In this document: positions 53,466 to 63,533 of the stretch, piece by piece
How positions within the stretch are numbered: position 1 is the stretch's first letter
Layout: each line of letters starts with the position of its first letter
NCBI GenBank assembly: GCA_947503835.1
Contig: CANNFM010000006.1
Location: 62,001 to 126,000 of the forward strand
Direction of reading: 5' to 3'
Origin: an uncultured Aquimarina sp.
GTDB taxonomy: Bacteria > Bacteroidota > Bacteroidia > Flavobacteriales > Flavobacteriaceae
Length of the DNA: 64,000 nucleotides
Notes under the pieces: generated by a model
What the model was told of the DNA's origin: nothing
The model's database searches: none
Seen by the model: the letters and a program-made list of their open reading frames with translations, nothing else
Position numbers and translations under genes: made by a program

Positions 53466-54476
53466 CTACCTTTTTATCTCAGTTCCATCTGGGTACAAAG
53501 CAAACCTACCTTTTGATTTATCATGTACATGATCATACCCTGGCCATGGCCAACCTCCAAATTCGGTTTGTTGATAATCAAGTATAGCTTCTCTGATTTC
53601 CATTTGACTGTTCATTACAAAGGGGCCATGTTTTACAACAGTATCATTAATTGGTTTTCCTTGTAACATTAAAAAATGTGCTTCAATATCACCATTTTTA
53701 ATGGTAAGATCTTCATCCGCTTTTAGAATGATTTCGTGGTTGATAGGTATAGTATATCCATCGCTTGAAATTTCATTTCCTTTAAAAAAGTATAAAGACC
53801 TGTTTATCCCTTGCGAAGCTTTTGGAAAAGTATAAGTTGCATTTGACTCCATTTTTATGGTCCAAATAGCGATTTCGTTTTCAGGATTTAGAGCCCAGGA
53901 ATCTGGGGCCGGAGCTGGGGCAGATTTACCTTCTAATTGTCCTGCAATTAAAGTAATTTCAATTATTTTCTGATTATCATCTCGTATATGAACCTTGGGA
54001 ATTTCTTCATTCCATAGCATTTTGAAATGTGGATCTGCCATTTTTTTATTTCGAGGCAGGTTGAGCCATATTTGAAATAACAATAATGGATTTTCTTTTT
54101 CGGTATTTAATAATGGAAACATTTCGGAATGTTGAACACCTTTACCAGCTGTCATCCATTGCACATCACCGTTACCAAACCTTCCTGCAGCACCTAAAGA
54201 ATCCGAATGATCAACCAATCCTTTTTGAGCAATAGTTACAGTCTCAAACCCACGATGTGGATGTGCTGGAAATCCTGGAATTTTAGTTCCATGATACATA
54301 CGCCAACCATCTTTTAAGGTAAAATCCTGCCCGATATTTCGTCCTTCTAAAGAAACACTAGGCCCAAGTTTATCATTTCCCTTTGGGTATTGATCTTCAT
54401 GATAAGCGCAGAATAGAAATGGATCACTGGTTTCCCATGGAAAACCTAAAGGTTTGATTTTGATAATTGCAGACAT
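53466..54476 (-). CDS. Pirin family protein
   Basis: A 336-residue pirin-like bicupin protein. The N-terminal cupin has the metal motif [11 protein letters not shown] and HPHRG at about 77-82, and [14 protein letters not shown] near 106-120. The C-terminal cupin is more degenerate. Pirins are cytoplasmic iron-binding proteins; some act as quercetinases or transcription co-factors, which cannot be decided here. It is a single gene between the kinase triad and DUF3291. Confidence 0.88.
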   Translation of the reverse strand: MSAIIKIKPLGFPWETSDPFLFCAYHEDQYPKGNDKLGPSVSLEGRNIGQDFTLKDGWRMYHGTKIPGFPAHPHRGFETVTIAQKGLVDHSDSLGAAGRFGNGDVQWMTAGKGVQHSEMFPLLNTEKENPLLLFQIWLNLPRNKKMADPHFKMLWNEEIPKVHIRDDNQKIIEITLIAGQLEGKSAPAPAPDSWALNPENEIAIWTIKMESNATYTFPKASQGINRSLYFFKGNEISSDGYTIPINHEIILKADEDLTIKNGDIEAHFLMLQGKPINDTVVKHGPFVMNSQMEIREAILDYQQTEFGGWPWPGYDHVHDKSKGRFALYPDGTEIKR

Positions 54477-54659
54477 AGTTTTCGGTTAGAAACTACCTAA
54501 ATTATAGATTTTCCTGTAAATGGTATCATAAAATTGGGTTAATACTTTAACAAGTTTGTTATCCCGTCTATTACTTTTTATACGTTTTATTTTGAATTCT
54601 TTTCAAGATCTGATTTGCCTTTACATAGTAAAAGAATAGTACCAAATGATACAAAAACC

Positions 54660-55124
54660 TTATTTTTTTACTTTATATTCTCTAACTTCTTTTTCGGTAA
54701 ACTTACTTTTAAAAGAGAACGCATATGGTGTTTCTCCATGTTCTTGTAAGTAATATAATCTTTCTTTGGCTTCTTCTGGGGTTGGGAGGTGCCCTTTGTC
54801 TACATACCAAAATGCCATATGCATCCTGGACATGTTTTTGAACCACTCTTTTTTTCGTTTCAAAATTTCGACATGTACTGTTTTGTATGTGAAATCAAAC
54901 AAGGTTTCCATATCTTCCCAAACAGACATGTTAATGATTAAAAAAACATTATCAAATACTGTAATTGCTGTAGCATTTCCTTCATCACCTTTAAGCCTCC
55001 AAACAAACCCTTTACTTTCTTCTGCAAGTGCGTTGATACGGTCAAGATTATTTACAAAATCTGCCATAACGGGATCATTTATTGGAGCAATCATTTCGGC
55101 AATATTTACTTGGGCTAAATGCAT
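54660..55124 (-). CDS. DUF3291 domain protein
   Basis: A 154-residue protein with the DUF3291 pattern (LAQVNIAEMIAPINDPVMADFV, WRLKGDEGNATAI and MHMAFWYVDKGHLPTPEEAK). It resembles dimeric alpha-beta barrel monooxygenase-like proteins, but no activity is known. It is 18 bp downstream of the S10 peptidase gene and so probably co-transcribed with it. Confidence 0.82.
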   Translation of the reverse strand: MHLAQVNIAEMIAPINDPVMADFVNNLDRINALAEESKGFVWRLKGDEGNATAITVFDNVFLIINMSVWEDMETLFDFTYKTVHVEILKRKKEWFKNMSRMHMAFWYVDKGHLPTPEEAKERLYYLQEHGETPYAFSFKSKFTEKEVREYKVKK

Positions 55125-55142
55125 GATGTTTTTGGTATTTGG

Positions 55143-56639
55143 TTAATACTTTGATCCTTTGTTAATACCTGCAGAAGATTTGATAATAAACTCTCTAATA
55201 TCTTCATTGGCTTGGATCAGGTCTTCATTTCTTAAATACATCATATGACCGCTTCGATATCCTTTGAAACTAAGACGATCTGTTAGTTTTCCATTTGCAT
55301 TGAGTTGCCACATTACGTATTTGGCATTAAAATAAGTAGTAGCTCCATCATAGTATCCCGATTGGATCATGGTATGCAAATTAGCATTCATAGCCATAGC
55401 ATTTCTAAGATTCTCTCCGGTATTATTATCTTTATTTCTATCCCATGGACTTACAGGGCCAAACATATTGTATTTAAGATCTGTTTTGAATTTTAGTTCC
55501 TGAGTATAATAATAGTTAATTGCAGGAGTAAAAGCATGAAGCCAGGCTGTCAACTCACTATTATAATCTGGATTTTCTCCTGCTTCCTTTATATCCATTC
55601 CTTTATAACGGGAATCTAGCCGGCCAATAGTGTATCCGTCCTTATCACGCAGAAGATCTTTCCAAAAATACCCTTTAGGCACTTCTAGATTATGTTGCTT
55701 TATGGTCTTTTTTGATAATCCGGAATAGTACGCCATTTTGTTAACTACCTCTTCTTTTTTCGAAGCACTTAAATATCCACTTTTTATAAGGGCAGGGAGT
55801 AGCTCATTAATTGTATAATTTTCTACTTCGGGAAGCACTTCTAGTAAGTCTTTATTCTGAAGTTCAGGAGGCAACATTTTATGGTACCAAGCGGCCGCTG
55901 CAAAGTATGGAAGTCTGTTTGCAACTTCTATCGGTCCAGCAAATTTGAAACCTATTTCTGTAGGTGAAACCAGGATTACTCCATTGAGGTACATCCATTG
56001 TCGATTTTGAAGTTCTAAGGCCAAACCAGAAACTCGTGTGGTTCCGTAGCTTTCACCAATAAGATATTTAGGAGAACGCCAACGGTTATTGCGAGTAACA
56101 AATGTATTGATCCAATCTGCAAGGTATTTTACATCGGCATTAACACCAAAAAATAATTTTTTATCAGGCATTTTACCATCTTTCCCTTCAATCATGCGTG
56201 AATATCCAGTATTTACAGGGTTTACAAAAACAATATCGGCCACATCCAGAACTGAATTTGGGTTAGCCTTAATGCCATAGGGTTGCACTGGAAATCCTTC
56301 AGTATCGATTTTAAGAATTCGAGGACCGGTATACGCAATATGCATCCAAACCGATGCAGACCCTGGGCCACCGTTGAAAGAAATTAGTAATGGACGGTTT
56401 TCATCATTTTTGATATCTGATCTTTTATAATAGGTATAAGACAATGAGACAATAGGCATTCTGTTTTCGTTCCAAACAGGCTGAAAACCAACCGTAGCTT
56501 TATACGGTATAGTTTTTCCTTTGATTACTGTTGTATGACTAGTTACAACGGTAGTGTCAACCGGAACTTCTACTTTTTGAGCCCTTACATTAAATACAAC
56601 AACGAGCATTACAAATATAGTGGAGTATGTATATTTCAT
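55143..56639 (-). CDS. S10 family serine carboxypeptidase-like peptidase, exported
   Basis: A 498-residue exported hydrolase. The signal ends NVRAQ. The carboxypeptidase fold has FNGGPGSASVW, the nucleophile in GESYGTTR and the C-terminal His in RSGHMMYL, giving a complete Ser-Asp-His triad (Asp in the YYDGATTYF region). It would trim C-terminal residues from peptides in the periplasm. It lies 13 bp downstream of the amidohydrolase gene and is part of that operon. Confidence 0.9.
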   Translation of the reverse strand: MKYTYSTIFVMLVVVFNVRAQKVEVPVDTTVVTSHTTVIKGKTIPYKATVGFQPVWNENRMPIVSLSYTYYKRSDIKNDENRPLLISFNGGPGSASVWMHIAYTGPRILKIDTEGFPVQPYGIKANPNSVLDVADIVFVNPVNTGYSRMIEGKDGKMPDKKLFFGVNADVKYLADWINTFVTRNNRWRSPKYLIGESYGTTRVSGLALELQNRQWMYLNGVILVSPTEIGFKFAGPIEVANRLPYFAAAAWYHKMLPPELQNKDLLEVLPEVENYTINELLPALIKSGYLSASKKEEVVNKMAYYSGLSKKTIKQHNLEVPKGYFWKDLLRDKDGYTIGRLDSRYKGMDIKEAGENPDYNSELTAWLHAFTPAINYYYTQELKFKTDLKYNMFGPVSPWDRNKDNNTGENLRNAMAMNANLHTMIQSGYYDGATTYFNAKYVMWQLNANGKLTDRLSFKGYRSGHMMYLRNEDLIQANEDIREFIIKSSAGINKGSKY

Positions 56640-56652
56640 ATATTACTTAATT

Positions 56653-59600
56653 TTAATTATGCCCCAAATGACAACCACATCCAGGTCTCATAAAGCTTTG
56701 AGATTCTTGATGCCAAGGGAATGCCTGGCTATATTTATTATTTTCCCACCAGAATTTTGATCTTTCTTTGGTTGTATTGCCAATTTCGTTCATGGTATTA
56801 GTGTCATATAGTCTGCCATTAACCATAGTGTATTTTACAGTTTCGGTATTTCTAATATTCTCTAAAGGATTTTTATCAAGAACAATTAAATCTGCCAGTT
56901 TACCCTCTTTTAAAGAACCAATATCATTACCTGCTCCAATGTATTGAGCTCCATTTATAGTTGCAGCCTGAAGTGCTTGGATGTTTGTCATACCTCCTTG
57001 TTGAAGCATCCACAATTCCCAATGAGCACCAAGTCCCTGCAATTGCCCATGGGCACCCAAGTTTACCTTAACTCCCGCATCGGTTAGAGCCTTGCAGGTT
57101 TTAGAGACCAAAATATGTCCATTCTCATATTCTTCATCAGGCACCATTGTTCTATGTCTGGATCGGGCATCTACGATTGATCTTGGTGTATATTTTAGAA
57201 GTTTTTCATTTTCCCAAACATTGTCTTTTTGGTAGAAATAATATTCACCATTCATTCCACCATAGTTTACAATTAGGGTTGGGGTATATCCTGTTTTACT
57301 GGTCTTCCAGAGCTCGTTTACATCCTTATAAACCGGAGTTACGGGTATATTGTGTTCTACACCAGTATGTCCGTCCATGATCATAGACATATTGTGATAG
57401 AATGTGGATCCTCCTTCAGGAACAACATTGATTTTTAATTCACGAGCAGCTTGGATTACTTGTTGTCTTTGTTCTCTACGTGGCTGGTTGTAACTTTTAA
57501 CAGATTTAGCTCCAAAGGCTTTAGTTCGTCTGATCGATGATCTTGCATCATCTAATTTATTTACTATGGCTTTAAAATCTCCATCGGCCCCATATAATAT
57601 GATCCCCGTAGAGTAGAGGCGAGGACCTACCATTTCTCCACTCTTAATCATTTCAGACATTGTAAAGATAGATTCACTATTGGCAGATGGGTCATGAGAA
57701 GTAGTAACACCAAATGCAAGATTGGCATATAATTGCCAGTGCTTCTGAGTGGTTAATCCATATCTGAAACCACCAATATGTGCATGAGCATCTACAATTC
57801 CTGGCATGATTGTTTTTCCTTTAGCATCATATACTTTGGCATCCGAAGGAACAGATATGTCCGTTGAGTTTCCTATTTTTTCAATGCGATTATCTTTAAC
57901 GATAATAGTACCATCTTCAATTACTTGTTCACCTTCCATGGTAATGATTCTTGCATTGGTAAAAGCAATTCTACCTTGTGGAGTATCTGTTTTTACAGAT
58001 AAATCCATTTTTATTCCTTTCGAGGTTACTTCTCCTACTTTTTCTGGAGAATTTGGTAAAAAGGTAAACCTATCTTTGATGTCATTTGAGAAATATTCAT
58101 CACCAAGTGTCCAAAAAACTTTTTTACTATCCTTAGACCAATGTAGGTTAATCCCAGCATCTTTAGAGATTTGAGAAACTGGTACTGCTTTGGATTTGTT
58201 GTCCAGATCAATTTCTTTTCCGTTTAATACTAAAGGAGCAATAAATGCTTTGTGTAAATTTGTAAAAGCAATCCAGTTATTATCTGGACTAGGGACTAAT
58301 CGATTGGCATATTTGGATTTGATATGTGTTTTCTTGTCTTTTCCGTTACGATTTACAGACACTAATTTTTTGGTTAATTCACCAAAATAAGTACCTCCGG
58401 TTTGATAAAAAATACGTTTTCCGTCCTTTGAGAACATTGGATATTCACCTTCATCTGTTATCAATTTATTAGTAGCCCCGGTGGAAGACATGGTGTAAAT
58501 TCCTGTTTTCTTGGCAAAGCTCAATCCTTGATCACTGTTTCCGCTTTCTTTTCTATAGGTAATTAAATTACCCGATGAGTTATACGCTGGAGTTCTGTAT
58601 ATTCCTTTTTCTGTAGTCAATTTGGTTGGTGTTCCTCCCAAAGCAGGTATTTTACTTACAGAACCTAGATCTTCGTCATTCCAGGTTACAAAAACAATTT
58701 CTTTCCCGTCAGGAGAAAAGTTTGGCTCAAATTCAAAATGAGTTGATTGATTAGTTAGTCGTTGTGGTTTTCCTTTGGGTAAAGATTTACTCCATAAATG
58801 CCCCAGCGCACTAAAAACAATAGTTCTTCCATCAGGAGAGGTAATCGCATTACGAATCACTTTGGAAGTAAAGCTTTCTGGAGCCACTGGTGAATCAAAA
58901 TGTAGTGTTTCTGCAATTTTGATGGTTGCATCTACTGTAAACGGAATATTTGTAACTGTTTTACTTTCTATATCGATGGTGTTGATTTTCCCGCCAGACC
59001 AAAATATAATTGCATTATTATTTGGCATCCAACTAAAATTAGGATATATCCCAAAAATAGCCCATGCTTCTTGCTGATCTTTGTTTAATTGGTCATAAAC
59101 GGGCCATTCTTCACCAGTTTCCAGATTATGAATATACAATACCGTTTTGGTACGTACTCTTTTTACAAAAGCCAACATTCTACCGTCTCTAGATACCTGT
59201 GGTCTAGCAGCTCCACCAGGCCCTCCGGTAACCGTTGTTGTTTTACCAGTTTCAAACTCGTATCTTTTTATGACATAGATCTGTTTATTTGGATCTTTAT
59301 TATATTGAAAGAACCCTCCAGGATACATGTCTTCACTATAGTACATGTACTTTCCGTCTGCAGAGATATTAGGTTCGTTCACATCTTGTTGATCATTTTT
59401 TCTTTTGGTTAGTTGTAGCCCTGTACCACCAGTTATATGGTATTGCCACATCTCTCCGGCACCCATAGAACGTTGTGAGGTAAAATGTTTTCTGGCGACT
59501 AAGTAATTTCCATCTGGCATCCAGGTCGCATTATTGAGTAATCTAAATTTTTCTTTAGTAATTTGTTTGGCATTGCTACCATCGCTATTCATAATCCAAA

Positions 59601-59970
59601 TATTATCACCTCCTCCTGCATCGCTTGTGAAAGAAATTTTCTTACCATCTGGACTAAAACGAGGCTGAACTTCAAAAGGGATTCCGGTGCGTAAAACTTT
59701 TGCTTTTCCTCCAGAGATTGGTATACTGTAGATATCCCCTAAAAGATCAAAAACAATTGTTTTTCCATCAGGACTTACATCAAGGTTCATCCATGTACCT
59801 TCGTTGGTAGAAAATTTATGATCTTTGTAGTTAAATGCTCCCTGTGGATTAGAAACGTCCCACTTTTCTTCTTCTTTTTTATCCTTTTCAGCCTTTTTAT
59901 TTTTCTGAGAGTGTGCAGTAGTAATGATAAATAATCCCAATATTAGGGTTGTGATAATATGTTTATGCAT
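56653..59970 (-). CDS. TolB-like beta-propeller / amidohydrolase fusion protein, exported
   Basis: A 1105-residue exported protein. The start is ATG 59970, which begins the signal MHKHIITTLILGLF; the longer frame adds 14 residues upstream of it. The N-terminal half is a PD40/TolB-like propeller with repeated SPDGK motifs (PRFSPDGKKISFTSD, PNFSPDGKEIVF). The C-terminal part is an amidohydrolase with VDAHAHIGG (metal HxH), GVEHNIPVTP and GAHGQLQGLG. The very end is Cys/His-rich: RPGCGCHLGHN. It may be a peptidase-like or dipeptidase-like enzyme; the substrate is unknown. It is followed by S10 and DUF3291 genes. Confidence 0.87.
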   Translation of the reverse strand: MHKHIITTLILGLFIITTAHSQKNKKAEKDKKEEEKWDVSNPQGAFNYKDHKFSTNEGTWMNLDVSPDGKTIVFDLLGDIYSIPISGGKAKVLRTGIPFEVQPRFSPDGKKISFTSDAGGGDNIWIMNSDGSNAKQITKEKFRLLNNATWMPDGNYLVARKHFTSQRSMGAGEMWQYHITGGTGLQLTKRKNDQQDVNEPNISADGKYMYYSEDMYPGGFFQYNKDPNKQIYVIKRYEFETGKTTTVTGGPGGAARPQVSRDGRMLAFVKRVRTKTVLYIHNLETGEEWPVYDQLNKDQQEAWAIFGIYPNFSWMPNNNAIIFWSGGKINTIDIESKTVTNIPFTVDATIKIAETLHFDSPVAPESFTSKVIRNAITSPDGRTIVFSALGHLWSKSLPKGKPQRLTNQSTHFEFEPNFSPDGKEIVFVTWNDEDLGSVSKIPALGGTPTKLTTEKGIYRTPAYNSSGNLITYRKESGNSDQGLSFAKKTGIYTMSSTGATNKLITDEGEYPMFSKDGKRIFYQTGGTYFGELTKKLVSVNRNGKDKKTHIKSKYANRLVPSPDNNWIAFTNLHKAFIAPLVLNGKEIDLDNKSKAVPVSQISKDAGINLHWSKDSKKVFWTLGDEYFSNDIKDRFTFLPNSPEKVGEVTSKGIKMDLSVKTDTPQGRIAFTNARIITMEGEQVIEDGTIIVKDNRIEKIGNSTDISVPSDAKVYDAKGKTIMPGIVDAHAHIGGFRYGLTTQKHWQLYANLAFGVTTSHDPSANSESIFTMSEMIKSGEMVGPRLYSTGIILYGADGDFKAIVNKLDDARSSIRRTKAFGAKSVKSYNQPRREQRQQVIQAARELKINVVPEGGSTFYHNMSMIMDGHTGVEHNIPVTPVYKDVNELWKTSKTGYTPTLIVNYGGMNGEYYFYQKDNVWENEKLLKYTPRSIVDARSRHRTMVPDEEYENGHILVSKTCKALTDAGVKVNLGAHGQLQGLGAHWELWMLQQGGMTNIQALQAATINGAQYIGAGNDIGSLKEGKLADLIVLDKNPLENIRNTETVKYTMVNGRLYDTNTMNEIGNTTKERSKFWWENNKYSQAFPWHQESQSFMRPGCGCHLGHN

Positions 59971-60040
59971 GATGAGTAATTTATGAGAATCGAAAATAAG
60001 GATTTCAATCATAAATTATCTTAAAGTGGTGTTAAGGGAG

Positions 60041-60619
60041 TTATCCCCAATTACCTCTTGTTTTTTGATTGGCTTCGCACAATTTGATAATCTCTGCAAT
60101 ACGTTTATCTCGGGTTTCTTGGCGCTTGGCTTGATTAAGCCAGTATAGATAACTTTTGCGATATCCTTGGGCAAAGTTTTGGTAATTTTTAAAAGCTTTG
60201 GTGTGCTGATTAAATGCTTGTTGAAGATCGTCAGGGATGATTCCATTTTCTACATCATCGAGAGCTACCCAAGAACCATTCAGTTTTGCAGTTTTGATAA
60301 TGGCCAAACCGCGTTCATGCATGAGGTTATTTTCAATTAGATCTTTAATATAATTTTTGTTGACTTTACTCCAAACACTTTTGGGTTTACGAGGGCAGAA
60401 GTATTGCCTGCGGCGTTCATCATCCAGTCTTTTAACAGTAGAGTCTATCCAGCCATAACACAGAGCTACTTTTACGGCTTCTTCCCATCTCATGCTGGGT
60501 TGTTTACTTTCTACTTTATAGAAAATCAGATAGATTCCATCGTATTCATTATGATTTTTGTGCAGCCATGATCGCCATTCCTGATCATTTTTGAAATATA
60601 GCTCTGGCTTATTAGTCAT
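60041..60619 (-). CDS. YdeI/OmpD-associated family protein (long form)
   Basis: A 192-residue member of the YdeI family, with LIFYKVESKQPSMRWEEAVKVALCYGWIDS and the conserved FCPRKPKSVWSKVNKNYI. The C-terminal helical repeat is FAQGYRKSYLYWLNQAKRQETRDKRIAEII. No activity is known. It overlaps the preceding esterase gene by 8 bp (60612-60619), which indicates translational coupling. A shorter relative is encoded at 20265-20747. Confidence 0.82.
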   Translation of the reverse strand: MTNKPELYFKNDQEWRSWLHKNHNEYDGIYLIFYKVESKQPSMRWEEAVKVALCYGWIDSTVKRLDDERRRQYFCPRKPKSVWSKVNKNYIKDLIENNLMHERGLAIIKTAKLNGSWVALDDVENGIIPDDLQQAFNQHTKAFKNYQNFAQGYRKSYLYWLNQAKRQETRDKRIAEIIKLCEANQKTRGNWG

Positions 60620-61880
60620 CTTTCAATTCATCCAACTTTGATTCTATATCTGCTATTTGGTCCTGATAGTGTGTCATATGATCACTATCATATAGTTTTG
60701 CTATTTCTATAGCCTTTTGTTGTGTTACTAATGCTTCTTTAAAATTATTATTCGCCTCAAGAGCAGATGCGAGGATGCTTAATGCTTCTGGAGATTTTGG
60801 ACGATATTTTACCAAGCGTTGATACACTTCGATAGATTCTTCAAGTCGTTTTTGTCTTAGGAGCCTATTGGCAATCGCTTGTAGGCTGTTACCGCTATTC
60901 CATCGCTCGGCTACAGGAAGCACAGTGTAACCGTATTCTTTAGAAAGATTTTGATAATATGCATCAATATTGCCTATGGTACTTTTAGTTTCTTTTTCAA
61001 AATTACTATAATCAGGATTCCATTTTTCTTTAGGAAAAAATGTTTCTATGGCAGAAATAAATGCTGGTAAGACAACACCATAGTGGCTTTCATTTGGGAA
61101 TATTTCTGCTTTTAGTTTTAGATTTTGAGATTGAAATAATGATAATCGCTTTTGTAATTTTTTTAGATTAACTCCTATTTCTGAATCAGAAAAAGTATCG
61201 GCATCGGCAGAGGCTACATATAGACTTGCCCTACGGTTAGGGTTTGCTTTAATACTTTCTGTAATTGCATCAATAAACGTTTTGTTTGGAGTATATCCCA
61301 TAGCTAGTACATTACCAGCTGCAATTGCAACATGTGCCTGGAATAAATCTGGAGTGTTACAAAATGCATGCAACGAAAAAGTTGCGGTAAGCGAGGTGCC
61401 AAATATCATTCTATAATCGGCTGTTCGGTAATGCTTTGCCAGATATACAAATAATTCTTCTTTCAAAAATTTTGTAAAAACATCTGGATCACCATCAAAA
61501 GGCATTTGTTTCCAGCTCTTAGACCAAAAGCTACTATTGTTTGTGTACACTTTTGGGGCATAAAATTTTTCAAAACCATTAGGAAAACTAATCACAATTG
61601 CTTCTGGCATGCTACTTACAGAACTAAGATGTTTTACCATGCCTGTGATCTGATAAAAGAATTCATTTTCTAATAAAACAATCAAAGGATAGGTGTGTAA
61701 ATCAGATGCTTGATTATAGGTCTCGGGCAAATAAACATTAAGCGCTACATCTTGGTATAAAGTTTTAGAATCTATAATGTGTTGATCTATAGTTACTAGA
61801 GGTTCAGATTTGGTTTGCGCATTAGTTTTTAGGGCTAGCAGTACAATAAAGTAAGCTAAAAATATAGTATAAGGTTTCAT
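60612..61880 (-). CDS. Esterase D-like hydrolase with C-terminal TPR
   Basis: A 422-residue exported protein with a signal ending TNAQ. The esterase D-like fold (about 30-275) uses a Ser in FGTSLTATF, where the usual GxSxG is GTSLT, with the His in NESHYGVVLP. A TPR region follows (about 330-415, RLEESIEVYQRLVKYRPKSPEAL). Esterase-TPR fusions are common in flavobacteria and may act on siderophore or sugar esters. It is translationally coupled to the YdeI gene. Confidence 0.83.
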   Translation of the reverse strand: MKPYTIFLAYFIVLLALKTNAQTKSEPLVTIDQHIIDSKTLYQDVALNVYLPETYNQASDLHTYPLIVLLENEFFYQITGMVKHLSSVSSMPEAIVISFPNGFEKFYAPKVYTNNSSFWSKSWKQMPFDGDPDVFTKFLKEELFVYLAKHYRTADYRMIFGTSLTATFSLHAFCNTPDLFQAHVAIAAGNVLAMGYTPNKTFIDAITESIKANPNRRASLYVASADADTFSDSEIGVNLKKLQKRLSLFQSQNLKLKAEIFPNESHYGVVLPAFISAIETFFPKEKWNPDYSNFEKETKSTIGNIDAYYQNLSKEYGYTVLPVAERWNSGNSLQAIANRLLRQKRLEESIEVYQRLVKYRPKSPEALSILASALEANNNFKEALVTQQKAIEIAKLYDSDHMTHYQDQIADIESKLDELKDD

Positions 61881-62033
61881 TGGTTGTAGTTGATGATTGT
61901 GTTTACGCCCCTAAAATATAGTATATCTGGCAATTAAACTCGAAAATTTTCTTAAATGTTACGGAGAAAATGTAAAATAGAGGTGTTATTTGGTGTGTCA
62001 AATTGGTTTTTTATACATGTATATTCATTTTTT

Positions 62034-62921
62034 TTAATTATTTATTTCAATCTTTATTTCTGTTTTAAGCAATCCTTTACCTCCAGCCATTAAAGTTTTT
62101 ATTTCATTATTCTCAATTTTTAAGTCAACAATAATCAGGCTTGGTGAAGGAGGATTCATATATTCTCCTTGCTGTATTAAAAACCTGTCTTTTTTAATTT
62201 TCAGCACATCAAATAAATAACATGCTAATGGGCCCGCTGCCATTCCGGTACCGGCTTCTTCTAAGATATCATAGCGGGGGCCAAACATTCTTGTACTCGC
62301 ATCTCTTTCTGAGTTATCTAAATCAGTAGAAAATACATAAAACCCAATCAAGTCATATTCTTCGCTTATTTCATTTATTACATTAAAATCGGGGACTATG
62401 TTCTTTAAAATCTCTGAACTTTTAACAGGGATTAGTATAAATGAATTTCCCGTATTTACCAATCGTATTGGAGCATTGTTGATGAGGTCAGATTTATTTA
62501 ACCCCAGCGATCTTAAAATTGTATCCTCCCGCTGACTTACATCGGTATACTTAGGTGAAAGTTGTTCCATAAATGCTAAAGATCCAATTAGTTTTATTTC
62601 TCTGTTTCCATCTATTGTTTCTTTAGAAGAATGGTCATTTTTCAGGATACCTAACTGCTTTAAATATGAAAATGTTGCTACAGTTGCATGACCACAATGA
62701 GCTATTTGTTTATTTGGTGTGAAGAAATCCAATTTAAAATCTGCCGAGGTAGATTTTGAAACAAAAGCAGTTTCAGATAAACCTACTTTTGCAGCAATTT
62801 CTAATTTGTTTTGATCAGATAAATTATCCGCATTTAAAACAACCCCTGCCGGATTACCTCCTTTTTCATGATCAACGAAGGCATTAAGAATTTGTACATC
62901 AATAATTTTTGTATTGTCCAT
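62034..62921 (-). CDS. PhzF family isomerase
   Basis: A 295-residue PhzF-fold protein, a diaminopimelate epimerase-like isomerase. Visible motifs are GNPAGVVL, the catalytic Glu in GLSETAF and the Cys/Gly motif in AHCGHATVATF. The C-terminal lobe has EEAGTGMAAGPLACYL. Many such proteins have unknown substrates, and no phenazine genes are nearby. It is 58 bp downstream of the sigma factor gene on the same strand and may be part of its regulon. Confidence 0.88.
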   Translation of the reverse strand: MDNTKIIDVQILNAFVDHEKGGNPAGVVLNADNLSDQNKLEIAAKVGLSETAFVSKSTSADFKLDFFTPNKQIAHCGHATVATFSYLKQLGILKNDHSSKETIDGNREIKLIGSLAFMEQLSPKYTDVSQREDTILRSLGLNKSDLINNAPIRLVNTGNSFILIPVKSSEILKNIVPDFNVINEISEEYDLIGFYVFSTDLDNSERDASTRMFGPRYDILEEAGTGMAAGPLACYLFDVLKIKKDRFLIQQGEYMNPPSPSLIIVDLKIENNEIKTLMAGGKGLLKTEIKIEINN

Positions 62922-62979
62922 TGTATATTTTTTAATTATTATACTTAATGGACGCGAAAACTCAGAAAAAGACGTAAAA

Positions 62980-63516
62980 TCAGCTTAAATTAGTATCAAA
63001 ATCTAATAATTTGCCTGATACATCCGATTCAACGTTTGGACAATCTAAAATATTTTCCCTTAAAATTTCCTTAGCTTTTTGAACTCTGGACTTAGTTCCG
63101 GAATATGATATATTTAGATGTGTTGCCAGTTCTTTTTGTGAATAGTTTTTAAAAGAAGTTAAAACGATAACTTGTTTATGTTTTGCAGTAAGATTTTCGA
63201 TTTTTTGATTGATACAATTACTAAGTTTTGAGTAGTCAAAATTATCGCTTTCATTTTCTGGAATGTCTACATCATCTATTGGGATTTTTTTCAGGCTTAA
63301 TTTCCGATAGTAATCAAATATTGTATTTCTAGTGATTTGATACACCCAAGAAGTAAGTTTTGAAGTATTCTTTAATTGATGAATTCTTGTTTGAATTTTC
63401 AAAAAAACTTCTTGAAGAATGTCTTTTGCTCTCTGTTCATCTCTTACCTTACCTACAATAAATTTGTAAAGTTCTTCATTGAGGTCTATCCAAATATTTT
63501 CGATTTCCTTTTTCAT
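62980..63516 (-). CDS. sigZ: ECF sigma factor SigZ
   Basis: A 178-residue sigma-70 factor of the SigZ group. Region 2 has AKDILQEVFLKIQTRIHQLKNTSKLTSWVYQITRN and region 4 has LTSFKNYSQKELATHLNISYSGTKSRVQKAKEIL. The start is taken as ATG 63516; a GTG at 63525 would add three residues. SigZ usually has a C-terminal Cys-containing tail, seen here as DCPNVESDV. It lies 8-18 bp after the molybdopterin oxidoreductase gene, so the two are co-transcribed. The regulon is unknown. Confidence 0.85.
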   Translation of the reverse strand: MKKEIENIWIDLNEELYKFIVGKVRDEQRAKDILQEVFLKIQTRIHQLKNTSKLTSWVYQITRNTIFDYYRKLSLKKIPIDDVDIPENESDNFDYSKLSNCINQKIENLTAKHKQVIVLTSFKNYSQKELATHLNISYSGTKSRVQKAKEILRENILDCPNVESDVSGKLLDFDTNLS

Positions 63517-63533
63517 TAGTGACACATGTTTAT

